Assembly (NCBI RefSeq): GCF_009830125.1
Contig: NZ_WUPT01000001.1
Span: 682,001-746,000, forward strand
DNA length: 64,000 nt
From: Kangsaoukella pontilimi
GTDB lineage: Bacteria > Pseudomonadota > Alphaproteobacteria > Rhodobacterales > Rhodobacteraceae
Direction of reading: 5' to 3'
Shown: in pieces, positions 22,239 to 30,740 of the stretch
How positions within the stretch are numbered: the first letter of the stretch is position 1
Layout: each line of letters begins with the position of its first letter
Translations under genes and position numbers: made by a program
The notes under the pieces: generated by a model
The model's input: only the letters and a program-made list of their open reading frames with translations
Database searches by the model: none
What the model was told of the DNA's origin: nothing

Positions 22239-23005
22239 GCCTCCAGGCCTGCGCCGATATCGTCCGACAGGGCGATCCCGACCGGTTCCGGGCCGCGATG
22301 GCGGCGCCTGTCGAGGCGCGGCGCGCGCTCTTTCCGCTCTACGCCTTCAACGTCGAGGTTGCCCGCGCGCCCTGGGTGACCGAAGAGGCGATGATCGCCG
22401 AGATGCGCCTCCAATGGTGGCGCGACGTGCTCGAAGAGATTGGCCGGGGCGGCGACGTGCGGCGTCACGAGGTGGCCACGCCGCTTGCCGAGGTGGTGCG
22501 GGGCGCAGGACTCGACCCGGAAACGCTCGATGCTGGCATCGCCGCGCGCCGGTGGGATATCTACCGCGACCCTTTCGAGGACGAGGCGCATTTCCTGGAC
22601 TATGTCGCCAAGACCGGCGGCGGCCTGATGTGGGCCAGCGCCCGAGCGCTGGGCGCGTCCGAGGACGATGAAGCAGTGATCCGCGACGTCGGGATCGCCA
22701 TGGCGCTGGCCAACTGGTTTCTTGCCATTCCGGCGCTCGAGGCGCGCGGTCGCCGCCCGCTCGCCGATGGCCGCGCCGATGCCGTTGCGCGCCTTGCAGC
22801 AGAGGAAGGCCTCGCCCGGCTCGACAGCGCGCGATCCCGGTCATTTGGCCCCGCCGTGCCCGCGCTCCGGGCTGCATGGCTGGCGCGCCCGATCCTCTCT
22901 ACCGTCGCCCGCAACCCGAAGCGGGTTGCCTCGGGCGGCTTTGAGCCAAGCGAATTTCGCAAGAGCGTCACACTGGCGGCAAAAGCGATAGCCGGCCGCT
23001 GGTGA
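22235..23005 (+). CDS. Squalene/phytoene synthase-like protein (NDUFAF6-like)
   Basis: 256 residues with the all-alpha isoprenoid synthase fold signature: FPLYAFNVEVARAPW, EMRLQWWRDVLEEI and ARRWDIYRDPFEDEAHFLDYVAKTGGGLM. The Asp-rich DxxxD motifs that bind diphosphate in true phytoene and squalene synthases are not visible; the first is replaced by AFNVEVARAPWVTEE. This resembles the non-catalytic NDUFAF6 group, which in mitochondria assists complex I assembly. The role here is inferred and unproven. It is translationally coupled to cimA by an ATGA overlap. The C-terminus is basic (NPKRVASGG, RKSVTLAAKAIAGRW). Confidence 0.78.
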   Translation: MSLQACADIVRQGDPDRFRAAMAAPVEARRALFPLYAFNVEVARAPWVTEEAMIAEMRLQWWRDVLEEIGRGGDVRRHEVATPLAEVVRGAGLDPETLDAGIAARRWDIYRDPFEDEAHFLDYVAKTGGGLMWASARALGASEDDEAVIRDVGIAMALANWFLAIPALEARGRRPLADGRADAVARLAAEEGLARLDSARSRSFGPAVPALRAAWLARPILSTVARNPKRVASGGFEPSEFRKSVTLAAKAIAGRW

Positions 23006-23060
23006 CACCGGGCGTCAGGGGGCTGTCCGCCCCCTCTGCGCGCTCTCGCGCGCATTCACC

Positions 23061-23191
23061 CCCGAGAGTATTTTTCGCAAGGAGAAGCGCATTAACCTTA
23101 ATGCCTGTTAAGGTTAATGCGCGCTTGTTCGGGCGCAGGGGCAGACATTTGGCGGACCACATGTCCCTCTTCTTGGCGAAAATACTCTCGC
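23061..23191. repeat. Dispersed palindromic intergenic element, copy 3
   Basis: Left arm CCCGAGAGTATTTTTCGCAA then GGAGAAG; right arm CTCTTCTTGGCGAAAATACT then CTCG. The centre differs from copies 1 and 2: a perfect 15-base-pair inverted repeat GCGCATTAACCTTAA (23087-23101) and TTAAGGTTAATGCGC (23108-23122) with a six-base loop. GC-rich small hairpins flank it on both sides (23020-23060 and 23197-23220). It lies between the squalene-synthase-like gene and the convergent MFS gene. Confidence 0.75.
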
Positions 23192-23263
23192 CGAAGGCGG
23201 CGCGGCGCCGGAACGGCGCCGCCAAGATCGCGTGCGGGCGCAAGCCCGCTCCGCTGGCGGCAG

Positions 23264-24493
23264 TTATTCGGCGGGGCGGGTCGCCGGTTTCGGACGCATG
23301 ACCAGCCAGATCAGCGCCCCTCCTGCCAGCGCGAGGAAGGGTGCCATGGCGATATTGACTGCGGTCCAGCCCTCTACCGCGTCGCCGCCCGAGCAGTTCA
23401 TCAGCCCGCCCGACGCAAGGCTCGCCATCGTCACGCAGCCGAAGACGATCATGTCGTTCATGCCCTGCACGCGGCCGCGTTCTTCAGGCGCGTGGGCTGC
23501 GGCCAGCATTGTCGTGGCCCCGATGAATCCGAAATTCCAGCCGATGCCGAGAAGGATCAGGGCGATAAAGAAGTTTTCGAGCTCCGTCCCCGCCAGCGCA
23601 ACGCCGCCGGCGCCGGCCAGAATGAAGAGGCCGACCGCGACGATACGTTCGACGCCGAAACGCGCGATGAGATGTCCGGTAAAGAAGGAGGGTGCGAACA
23701 TCGCCAATACGTGGCCCGACACGATGTCCGCCGCATTCTCCGTCGTAAATCCGCAGCCGACCACGGCCAGCGGCGTCGATGTCATGACGAGGTTCATCAG
23801 CGCATAGGCCACCATCGCACAGATGATCGCCACGGCCACGCGAGGCGTCGTCAGAAGCTCCCACCGCGTGCGCCCCCGCGGGCTCTCGGCCGAAGGAGCG
23901 GGCGGGCGGGGCACGTCGAGTGCCGCGAAGAGGAAAGCTCCGAGAACGTTCAGCACGATCACTGCCAGATAGGTGCCGAGAAACGGGACCACCATGGACG
24001 TTGCGGTGACCTTGACCATTTGCGGCCCCACCACGGCGCTCAACAGACCGCCGGCCATGACATAGCTGATCGCCTTCGGACGGAACGCGTCGGATGCGGT
24101 GTCCGTTGCGGCGAAGCGGTAAAAACCCTGGGCGGACATGTATATGCCGGTCAGGAGCGACCCGATGAGAAAGAGCGTGAAGCTGGCCGTGTAAAGGCCC
24201 CACGCCCCCACTGCGGCACCCACGGTCCCTCCGAGAGTGCCCACAAGGAAACCGGCGCGGCGGCCGTAGCGCTGCATGAAGGCCGAGAGTGGTGTCGCGG
24301 TCAGCATTGAGCCGACAACCACCAGCGAGATTGGCAGCGTCGCGAAGCAGATGTTTGGTGCAAGGGTCTGGCCGGCCAGACCCGCGACGATGAAGATCAT
24401 CGGCAGCTGCGCGCCCAGGATAGCCTGCGCCGCCACCAGAACGGCGACATTCCGATAGGCGCGTCTGTTGTCCGAGATGTCCATTTCGGACAT
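23264..24493 (-). CDS. Major facilitator superfamily transporter
   Basis: 409 residues with about twelve hydrophobic segments, for example AVLVAAQAILGAQLPMIFIV, FATLPISLVVVGSMLTATPL, LFLIGSLLTGIYM and ALAGGALIWLVM. The loop between helices 2 and 3 reads MQRYGRRAGFLVG, matching the MFS signature GxxxDRxGRR only loosely. The cytoplasmic middle loop (VPRPPAPSAESPRGRTR) separates two six-helix halves. The substrate cannot be assigned. It is transcribed divergently from the cobK group across a 181-base spacer. Confidence 0.85.
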   Translation of the reverse strand: MSEMDISDNRRAYRNVAVLVAAQAILGAQLPMIFIVAGLAGQTLAPNICFATLPISLVVVGSMLTATPLSAFMQRYGRRAGFLVGTLGGTVGAAVGAWGLYTASFTLFLIGSLLTGIYMSAQGFYRFAATDTASDAFRPKAISYVMAGGLLSAVVGPQMVKVTATSMVVPFLGTYLAVIVLNVLGAFLFAALDVPRPPAPSAESPRGRTRWELLTTPRVAVAIICAMVAYALMNLVMTSTPLAVVGCGFTTENAADIVSGHVLAMFAPSFFTGHLIARFGVERIVAVGLFILAGAGGVALAGTELENFFIALILLGIGWNFGFIGATTMLAAAHAPEERGRVQGMNDMIVFGCVTMASLASGGLMNCSGGDAVEGWTAVNIAMAPFLALAGGALIWLVMRPKPATRPAE

Positions 24494-24674
24494 GGCGTAG
24501 CGGCTCGTCCTGCGCCCGGCAAGATGAATCCGACCACGGTAGACGATGGTGGACGAAGGGCGTGACGCGCCCTATTCTTTTCACAACTAAAAAGGGAACT
24601 CGGGAGGACGGAGTGTCACGTCGAGGGGCGAGGCACGGCGGCGATTGTCCTGAACTACGCCGGAGCCTTCTCAC

Positions 24675-25409
24675 ATGAGGCTGCTATTGCTGGCCGGAAC
24701 GCATGAGGCGCGCCATATCGCGGTCGCGCTGTCACGCGAGAGCTATCTCAGGCTCTCGGTGTCTTTACCTGCGCCCGAACGCAACCCGCGCCCGTTCGGC
24801 TGGCCCGTCCGGATCGGCGGCTGGGGCGGGGAAGAGCCGTTTCGCCGTTTCCTGAAGCGTGAAGGGATCGAGGCGATCATCGACGCCACCCATCCATTCG
24901 CGAGAGGCATGTCGCACCGTGCCGCGCGCGTGGCCGACGAGATGGGTATCGACCATGTCCAGTTCCTCCGTCCGGCCTGGATGCCGTCCGAGGGCGACAA
25001 CTGGATCTTTCTCAACTCCGAGGCCGAGGCGGCCAACCACATTCCGCCCGGGAAGACGGTCTTCCTCTCCACGGGGCGGCGCGAGCTGGACGCTTTTCGC
25101 AACATCCCCGAAGCGAGGCTCATCTGCCGGATCAGGGACTGGACCCAGCAGCCGTTCCCCTTTGGCAACGGGCGCTTTCTCTACCAGCAGGGGCCGTTTC
25201 GCGTGGCCGATGAGGTCGCTCTGTTCGAGCGTCTGGGCGTGGACTGGGTTATCGCACGGAACTCGGGCGGTCCCGGAAGCTGGCCCAAGATCGAGGCGGC
25301 GCGCGAACTGGGTCTGCCCGTGGCCATGGTTCGCCGGCCACGACAGCCCGACGGCCTGAAGATCGCCAGTGTCGCCGAAACCCTCGCCTGGGTGCGGCGG
25401 CGCCTGTGA
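24675..25409 (+). CDS. cobK: Precorrin-6A reductase
   Basis: NADPH-dependent reduction of (cobalt-)precorrin-6A in cobalamin synthesis. 244 residues. The start MRLLLLAGTHEARHIAVALS is the typical nucleotide-binding N-terminus (LGGTxEAR); IDATHPFARGMSHRAARVAD and RNSGGPGSWPKIEAARELGLPVAMVRRP are conserved CobK motifs. No other cobalamin gene is adjacent and no B12 riboswitch is visible in the upstream spacer. B12 is relevant to this cell because its ribonucleotide reductase in the same window is B12-dependent. The stop overlaps the next start (GTGA). Confidence 0.92.
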   Translation: MRLLLLAGTHEARHIAVALSRESYLRLSVSLPAPERNPRPFGWPVRIGGWGGEEPFRRFLKREGIEAIIDATHPFARGMSHRAARVADEMGIDHVQFLRPAWMPSEGDNWIFLNSEAEAANHIPPGKTVFLSTGRRELDAFRNIPEARLICRIRDWTQQPFPFGNGRFLYQQGPFRVADEVALFERLGVDWVIARNSGGPGSWPKIEAARELGLPVAMVRRPRQPDGLKIASVAETLAWVRRRL

Positions 25410-26038
25410 CCGTTGGCCGGCTCATCGAGACGCCCGCCTGCGTTGCCGAGGGGGCCGACTGGCTGGCCGGGGCCGAGCCGCGATTTGCCCATGCCCTGAC
25501 GCTGACCGGCCCGTTGCCGCTTCGCCGCCGCAGGGACGGCTTTCCGGCACTTCTCGATGCGATCGTCTCTCAGCAGGTCTCGGTGGCTGCCGCGGACGCC
25601 ATCTGGGCGCGTCTGGAGGCGGCGCGCCTGACGGGGCCCCGCAAAATCATGGCGGCGAGCGACGAAGAACTGCGCGCCGCCGGACTTTCCCGGCAAAAGG
25701 CGCGCTACGCCCGCGCGCTCGCGACGTCCGGCATCCGCTATGCCGAGCTGCGCGAGATGCCCACCGACGCGGTGATCGCGCGCCTGGTAGAGGTGCCCGG
25801 CATCGGCACCTGGACCGCAGAGATTTATGCGATGTTCTCGCTCGGACGGGCCGACGTCTTTGCGCCCGGCGATCTGGCCCTGCAGGAAGCGGCCCGGATG
25901 CTTTTTGACTTGCCCGAGCGACCAAAGGAAAAGGCGCTCCGCAGTCTGGCCGAGGCCTGGTCGCCCTGGCGCGCGGTTGCGGCCCGGCTGCTCTGGGCCT
26001 ACTACCACGTGGCCAAGGACCGGGAAGGAATAAGATGA
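25406..26038 (+). CDS. DNA-3-methyladenine glycosylase II family protein (AlkA-like)
   Basis: Base-excision repair glycosylase removing alkylated purines. 210 residues, shorter than E. coli AlkA because only the helix-hairpin-helix domain is present. Visible: LLDAIVSQQVSVAAADAIW, LSRQKARYARALA, the HhH LVEVPGIGTWTAEIYAMFSLGRADVFAPGD with the catalytic Asp in the last motif (APGDLALQEAARM), and LAEAWSPWRAVAARLLWAYY. The start is a GTG overlapping the cobK stop. The following esterase gene also overlaps its stop (ATGA), so the three genes form one translationally coupled group. Confidence 0.9.
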   Translation: MTVGRLIETPACVAEGADWLAGAEPRFAHALTLTGPLPLRRRRDGFPALLDAIVSQQVSVAAADAIWARLEAARLTGPRKIMAASDEELRAAGLSRQKARYARALATSGIRYAELREMPTDAVIARLVEVPGIGTWTAEIYAMFSLGRADVFAPGDLALQEAARMLFDLPERPKEKALRSLAEAWSPWRAVAARLLWAYYHVAKDREGIR

Positions 26039-26712
26039 GCGACCTGAATTTCAAACGCCGCGGCTCGGCTTCGGGAGAAGACAGCTCTGTTGTGCTGTTC
26101 CTCCACGGCTACGGGGCGGATGGCGCCGATCTTCTCGGGCTGGCCGAACCGCTGGCACCGCATCTGCCGGACACCGTCTTTGTCGCCGTCGATGCGCCCG
26201 ATCGGTCGATGGCGAACCCGATGGGGTTTCAGTGGTTCCCGATCCCGTGGATTGACGGCTCGTCCGAAGCGGCAGCAGCCGAGGGGCTGCGCCGCTCGGC
26301 CAAGCTCCTTGACGGATTCATCGACAAGGTTCTGGCCGATGAGGGGCTGAGCCCGGACCGGTTGGTCCTCGTGGGTTTCAGCCAGGGCACGATGATGAGC
26401 CTGCACGTGGCGCCCCGCCGGGCCGACCCGGTGGCGGGCATCGTCGGGTTCTCGGGGCGGCTGATGTTTCCTGACGCTCTGGAGGCCGAGGTGCTGTCGA
26501 AACCGCCCGTGATCCTGATCCACGGCGACGCCGACGACGTCGTCCCCTTCGCCGAGATGCAGGTCGCAGGCGAGGCGCTGCAGTCTGCCGGCTTTACGGT
26601 CTACGGTCACGTGATGCGCGGCACCGCCCACGGAATCGCGCCGGACGGGCTTTCGGTGGCGCTGTCCTTCATCCGCGACGTTCTGTCAGGTGAGACCCAG
26701 ACCGACGAGTAA
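26035..26712 (+). CDS. Alpha/beta-hydrolase, carboxylesterase/phospholipase family
   Basis: 225-residue cytoplasmic serine esterase of the YpfH/acyl-protein-thioesterase-like family. Catalytic triad: Ser in LVGFSQGTMMSLH, Asp in LIHGDADDVVPF and His in MRGTAHGIAPDGL; oxyanion motif VVLFLHGYGADGADL. WFPIPWIDGSSE is a family signature. The physiological substrate is unknown. ATG 26035 overlaps the glycosylase stop, and no terminator is evident before the next gene 51 bases on. Confidence 0.9.
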   Translation: MSDLNFKRRGSASGEDSSVVLFLHGYGADGADLLGLAEPLAPHLPDTVFVAVDAPDRSMANPMGFQWFPIPWIDGSSEAAAAEGLRRSAKLLDGFIDKVLADEGLSPDRLVLVGFSQGTMMSLHVAPRRADPVAGIVGFSGRLMFPDALEAEVLSKPPVILIHGDADDVVPFAEMQVAGEALQSAGFTVYGHVMRGTAHGIAPDGLSVALSFIRDVLSGETQTDE

Positions 26713-26763
26713 CAAACCGTCAATTCCTCTTCTGTAGAGCCACAGAGACAGGAGGAGTTGGGT

Positions 26764-27612
26764 ATGCAGGATCGTCGTTCTACCGGTTCCGGCGTTACCG
26801 GGTTGTCGAAGCGTGCAATCGCGAAGGGTCGGCACAAGTCAGGCTTTGAGGCTTTCTTTGACTTTCTGATCGCCCATTCCGTGCCCGACAGTCTCTGGAA
26901 AACCGGTGCGTTCACGCTGGTGCTGGTGATCTCGATTACGGCACTGTTTACGCTGAAGACCCATTTCATCCATGACGGCGACCTGAGGGCGGATTTGGAA
27001 TATGCGCAGGCGGCCTTCGTCGTGTCGCTTCCTTTCGCGCTCTTCGTGTCTTTCGGGTTCCTGCGGATGGCGCGGATGCAGTCGGAACTGGCGCGTCTCG
27101 CGGCAACCGATGTCCTGACCGGCCTTGCCAACAGGCGCGCCTTTTTCGAACAGGCCGGAACGGAATCCGAGACGCGGGGCGGCGTCGCGCTGGTCCTCGA
27201 CGTCGATCACTTCAAACGGATCAACGACACCTATGGCCACGATGTGGGCGACCGATGCCTCAAGGCCGTGGCGGATCTGCTTCGGCAGATGACACGCGAG
27301 TCGGACATTCTGGGCCGTCTTGGGGGTGAGGAATTCGCGGTGTTTCTCGTCGAAGCCCCCCAGGACAAGGCGCGCGCCATCGGCGAGCGTCTGGCGGAGG
27401 GTATCCGCCTGGCGCTTGACGAGCTCGAAGGTCAGGATGTCCGCGTGACCGTCTCGGTGGGGGCTGCCGGCGCGCCCAGCACGGCGCCCATCGGCAGGCT
27501 CCTGGCCGAGGCCGATCGCCGGATGTATGAGGCCAAGCGCGCAGGGCGCGCGCGTCTTGTTATGTCGGGCGAGCCGGACATTTCGGCGCCAACGTCGGTC
27601 CCCGCCGCCTGA
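26764..27612 (+). CDS. Membrane-bound diguanylate cyclase (GGDEF domain)
   Basis: Makes cyclic di-GMP from two GTP. 282 residues; two hydrophobic segments (about 43-62, FTLVLVISITALFTL; about 82-103, AAFVVSLPFALFVSFGFL) anchor it in the inner membrane. The GGDEF domain begins ARLAATDVLTGLANRRAF. The active-site motif is GGEEF at about 187-191, and an RxxD inhibitory site (RESD) stands five residues before it, so product inhibition is expected. DVDHFKRINDTYGHDVGD binds metal. No separate sensor domain. ATG 26764 is chosen because AGGAGGAG is seven bases upstream; the earlier TTG is too close. Confidence 0.93.
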   Translation: MQDRRSTGSGVTGLSKRAIAKGRHKSGFEAFFDFLIAHSVPDSLWKTGAFTLVLVISITALFTLKTHFIHDGDLRADLEYAQAAFVVSLPFALFVSFGFLRMARMQSELARLAATDVLTGLANRRAFFEQAGTESETRGGVALVLDVDHFKRINDTYGHDVGDRCLKAVADLLRQMTRESDILGRLGGEEFAVFLVEAPQDKARAIGERLAEGIRLALDELEGQDVRVTVSVGAAGAPSTAPIGRLLAEADRRMYEAKRAGRARLVMSGEPDISAPTSVPAA

Positions 27613-27764
27613 CGGCTCCTGACGGGTGGGCCGTATGTCATGAAACTGTCAGAATGATGGGTCTTGTCAGAATGTGACCGCGATATATAGTCGTCTCAAA
27701 GCTGGGGCGGGTGTCCCGCCTTGCAACCGGAAACCGGGGTGTCTGGGCGAGGACGGAGTCATTG

Positions 27765-28349
27765 ATGGACGGCGATTTCAGAACGAGTTTCGTGCGTGAA
27801 CCGAATAACCTGAGGCACTTTCCGGCACTTGTTCTGAACGCGGATTACCGGCCACTTTCCTACTACCCGCTGTCCCTCTGGCCCTGGCAGGAAGCGGTCA
27901 AGGCGGCGTTCCTCGACCGGGTGGACATCGTGGCGGAATATGACCACGTCGTCAGAAGCCCCTCGACCGAGATACGAATACCGTCGGTTGTAGTGCTCAA
28001 GGACTATATCCAATTGCAGAAGCGCGTGGCCTTCACGCGCTTCAATCTTTTTCTGAGGGACGAATTCCGCTGTCAGTATTGCGGTGCGAAGGGCGATCTG
28101 ACCTTCGACCACGTGGTGCCGCGCGCGCGGGGTGGTGTGACGAGCTGGGAAAATGTGGTCGCGGCATGTTCGCGCTGCAACCTGAAAAAGGGCTCGAAGT
28201 CCCTTGGGCAGGTCGGCATGGCGCTTAGACGTCCGCCGCGACAGCCCGGAGCGGAAGAGTTGCGCAATCAGGGCCGGAAGTTTCCGCCGAACCATCTTCA
28301 CGAGACATGGCTCGACTTTCTCTATTGGGACGCCGAGCTCGACGCGTGA
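27765..28349 (+). CDS. HNH endonuclease family protein
   Basis: 194 residues. The HNH/zinc region reads CQYCGAKGDLTFDHVVPRAR, then GGVTSWENVVAACSRCNLKK: two CxxC pairs hold zinc and the H-N-H residues are FDH, ENV and the CN of SRCN. The N-terminal part (FPALVLNADYRPLSYYPLSLWPWQEA) is typical of a chromosomally conserved alphaproteobacterial group. Its target is not known, and it stands outside any restriction or toxin context. ATG 27765 with GGACGGAG upstream is preferred over an upstream in-frame GTG. Confidence 0.9.
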   Translation: MDGDFRTSFVREPNNLRHFPALVLNADYRPLSYYPLSLWPWQEAVKAAFLDRVDIVAEYDHVVRSPSTEIRIPSVVVLKDYIQLQKRVAFTRFNLFLRDEFRCQYCGAKGDLTFDHVVPRARGGVTSWENVVAACSRCNLKKGSKSLGQVGMALRRPPRQPGAEELRNQGRKFPPNHLHETWLDFLYWDAELDA

Positions 28350-28561
28350 GGCCGGACAAGGCGCTGCAGCACCTTGCAGCTGCGACCAACATTGTCCACC
28401 TTAAAGCCCGAAACGCCGGGGCATCCGATCAGCGCTCCGCAGACGCTTTTGCGGCCCTTTGGCCGCGTCGGACTGGACTTGAGAGCGGCATCGGTGTATC
28501 GCGCGGGCAATGGTTCTGTTAGCGGTAACGCTGCGGGCGCACGACACAGATGGAGGACATC

Positions 28562-30016
28562 ATGGTCTCTCGCGTCATCCCGGTCGATCCGTTCGACCTC
28601 GTGATTTTTGGCGGTACAGGCGATCTGGCCCGCCGCAAGATCCTCCCCGGACTTTTCCGACGCTTTCTCGCGGGTCAAATGCCGCCCGAAAGCCGCGTCA
28701 TCGGCGCGGCGCGGTCGGAATACGGTGATGACGAATATCGCGCCGAGGTGAAGGCCGCGCTTGAAGAATTCATCGCGAAGGACTCGCGGCCCGCGAAGGA
28801 CGTGAAGGCGTTTCTGGACCGCATCCACTATGTCGCCATCGACGCAACCGGCAAGGCGGGCTGGTCCGACCTGAAAAAGCTCCTGCGCTCGGACGTGGTG
28901 CAGGCCTTCTATTTCTCGGTCGCGCCGAGCCTCTTTGGACCCTTGGCCGAACGGCTTCACGAATGGAAATGCGCGGTGAAGGACGCGCGGATCGTCGTCG
29001 AGAAGCCCTTCGGCCGTGACCTTGAAAGCGCGCGGGCGCTGAACCGCACGCTCGGCGACCATTTCGACGAGAGCCAGATCTACCGGATTGACCACTATCT
29101 GGGGAAGGAGACGGTTCAGAACCTGATGGCCGTGCGCTTCGGCAACATGCTGTTCGAGCCGCTCTGGAACGCCCAATACGTGGATCATGTCCAGATCACG
29201 GTGGCCGAGACTGTCGGCGTGAACGGGCGGGGCGCCTATTACGACAAGTCGGGCGCCATGCGGGACATGGTGCAGAACCACCTGATGCAGCTTCTCTGCC
29301 TGATCGCCATGGAACCGCCGTCGCGCTTCGATCCCGACGCCGTTCGGGATGAGAAGCTGAAGGTCATTCGCGCGCTCGATCCGGTCGACAAGAACGACAT
29401 CGTGCGCGGTCAGTATGTGTCCGAGGAAGACGGCGAAAGCTATCTGGAGCAGGTCGAAGACCCCGACAGCCTGACCGAGAGCTTCATCGCTATGAAGCTG
29501 AACATTTCGAACTGGCGCTGGGCGGGCGTGCCGTTCTACCTGCGCACCGGCAAGAAGCTGAAGGCGCGCGCCTCCGAGATCGCCATCGTGTTCAAGGACG
29601 CGCCCCATTCGATCTTCGGACAGGAGCTCGGACGGCATCGCAACATCCTCGCGATCCGGCTTCAGCCGAACGAAGGGATCACGCTTGGCGTGACGATCAA
29701 GGAACCCGGTCCGGGCGGGATGCGTCTTGTCGATGTGCCTCTGGACATGACGTTCAAGGACGCGCTCGGGCCCGATGGAGACGAGATTCCCGACGCATAT
29801 GAGCGGCTGATCATGGACGTCATCCGTGGTAACCAGACGCTGTTCATGCGCGGCGACGAGGTCGAGGCCGCGTGGGCCTGGACCGATCCGCTGATCAAGG
29901 GCTGGATCGAGCGTGGCGAGCGGCCCAAATCCTACGACGTCGGCTCGACCGGCCCCGAGGACGCTGCCGTTCTGATGCACCGCGAGGGCCGCAAGTGGCG
30001 CGACATCAAGGCATGA
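28562..30016 (+). CDS. zwf: Glucose-6-phosphate 1-dehydrogenase
   Basis: Oxidises glucose-6-phosphate with NAD(P)+ in the Entner-Doudoroff/pentose phosphate route. 484 residues. Nucleotide-binding FGGTGDLARRKILPGLF; active site RIDHYLGKETVQNLMAVRFG (catalytic His in DHYLG); VEKPFGRDLESARALN. The start MVSRVIPVDPFDLV at 28562 has GGAGG five bases upstream; the ATG at 28550 overlaps that site and is less likely. First of three genes zwf-pgl-pgi with short spacers (39 and 13 bases). No regulator site was recognised in the 212-base upstream spacer. Confidence 0.97.
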   Translation: MVSRVIPVDPFDLVIFGGTGDLARRKILPGLFRRFLAGQMPPESRVIGAARSEYGDDEYRAEVKAALEEFIAKDSRPAKDVKAFLDRIHYVAIDATGKAGWSDLKKLLRSDVVQAFYFSVAPSLFGPLAERLHEWKCAVKDARIVVEKPFGRDLESARALNRTLGDHFDESQIYRIDHYLGKETVQNLMAVRFGNMLFEPLWNAQYVDHVQITVAETVGVNGRGAYYDKSGAMRDMVQNHLMQLLCLIAMEPPSRFDPDAVRDEKLKVIRALDPVDKNDIVRGQYVSEEDGESYLEQVEDPDSLTESFIAMKLNISNWRWAGVPFYLRTGKKLKARASEIAIVFKDAPHSIFGQELGRHRNILAIRLQPNEGITLGVTIKEPGPGGMRLVDVPLDMTFKDALGPDGDEIPDAYERLIMDVIRGNQTLFMRGDEVEAAWAWTDPLIKGWIERGERPKSYDVGSTGPEDAAVLMHREGRKWRDIKA

Positions 30017-30055
30017 CGCATAACGCAGCGATGTAACGCGAGACGGAGGAGAGAC

Positions 30056-30727
30056 ATGGAATTCATCGAGTATCCCGACCGCGAAATGATGATGATCGAC
30101 CTCGCAAACCGCATCGCGGGCGAGCTGAACACCTGCCTGCGTCAGCATGACTGGGCCTCTTTCGCAGTGCCGGGCGGCACGACGCCTGGGCCGATCTTCG
30201 ACGATCTCTGTTCCGCCGATCTGGACTGGAGCCGCGTCCACGTGATGCTGACAGACGAGCGGTGGGTGCCCGAGGATCACGAGCGTTCGAACACGCGCCT
30301 TCTGCGCGAGCGCCTACTGATCGACCGGGCGTCGGCGGCCACCTATGTGCCGCTCTACAAGCCCGCTGAGACGCCGGAAGAGGTGATCGACGAGCTGTCC
30401 GAGACCATACGGCCGGAAATGCCCATCTCGATCCTGCTTCTTGGCATGGGGGCCGACATGCACACGGCCTCGCTCTTTCCCGGCGCCGACCGTCTGGCCG
30501 ATGCGCTCGACCGGAATGCGCCGCCGCTGATGGCGATGCGCGCGCCCGGTGCGCCCGAACCCCGGATCACTCTGACCGCTCCGGTCCTGCGCAGTGCGAT
30601 GAGCACCCATGTCGTCATCACCGGAGCCGAGAAACGCGCGGCGCTCGAGGCGGCGCGACACATGAAACCGGCTGAAGCACCCATCGCCACCGTTCTGAGC
30701 GACGCAATGGTGCACTGGGCCGAATAG
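30056..30727 (+). CDS. pgl: 6-phosphogluconolactonase
   Basis: Hydrolyses 6-phosphogluconolactone from the Zwf reaction. 223 residues of the NagB/DevB-like family: [37 protein letters not shown] and [20 protein letters not shown] are the standard motifs. ATG 30056 has CGGAGGAG seven bases upstream. Middle gene of zwf-pgl-pgi. Confidence 0.97.
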   Translation: MEFIEYPDREMMMIDLANRIAGELNTCLRQHDWASFAVPGGTTPGPIFDDLCSADLDWSRVHVMLTDERWVPEDHERSNTRLLRERLLIDRASAATYVPLYKPAETPEEVIDELSETIRPEMPISILLLGMGADMHTASLFPGADRLADALDRNAPPLMAMRAPGAPEPRITLTAPVLRSAMSTHVVITGAEKRAALEAARHMKPAEAPIATVLSDAMVHWAE

Positions 30728-30740
30728 AAAGGACCGAGTC

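Noticed and set aside
24494-24674. Cobalamin riboswitch or B12-linked signal before cobK
   Set aside because: The 181-base divergent spacer is too short for a full riboswitch and shows no conserved core.
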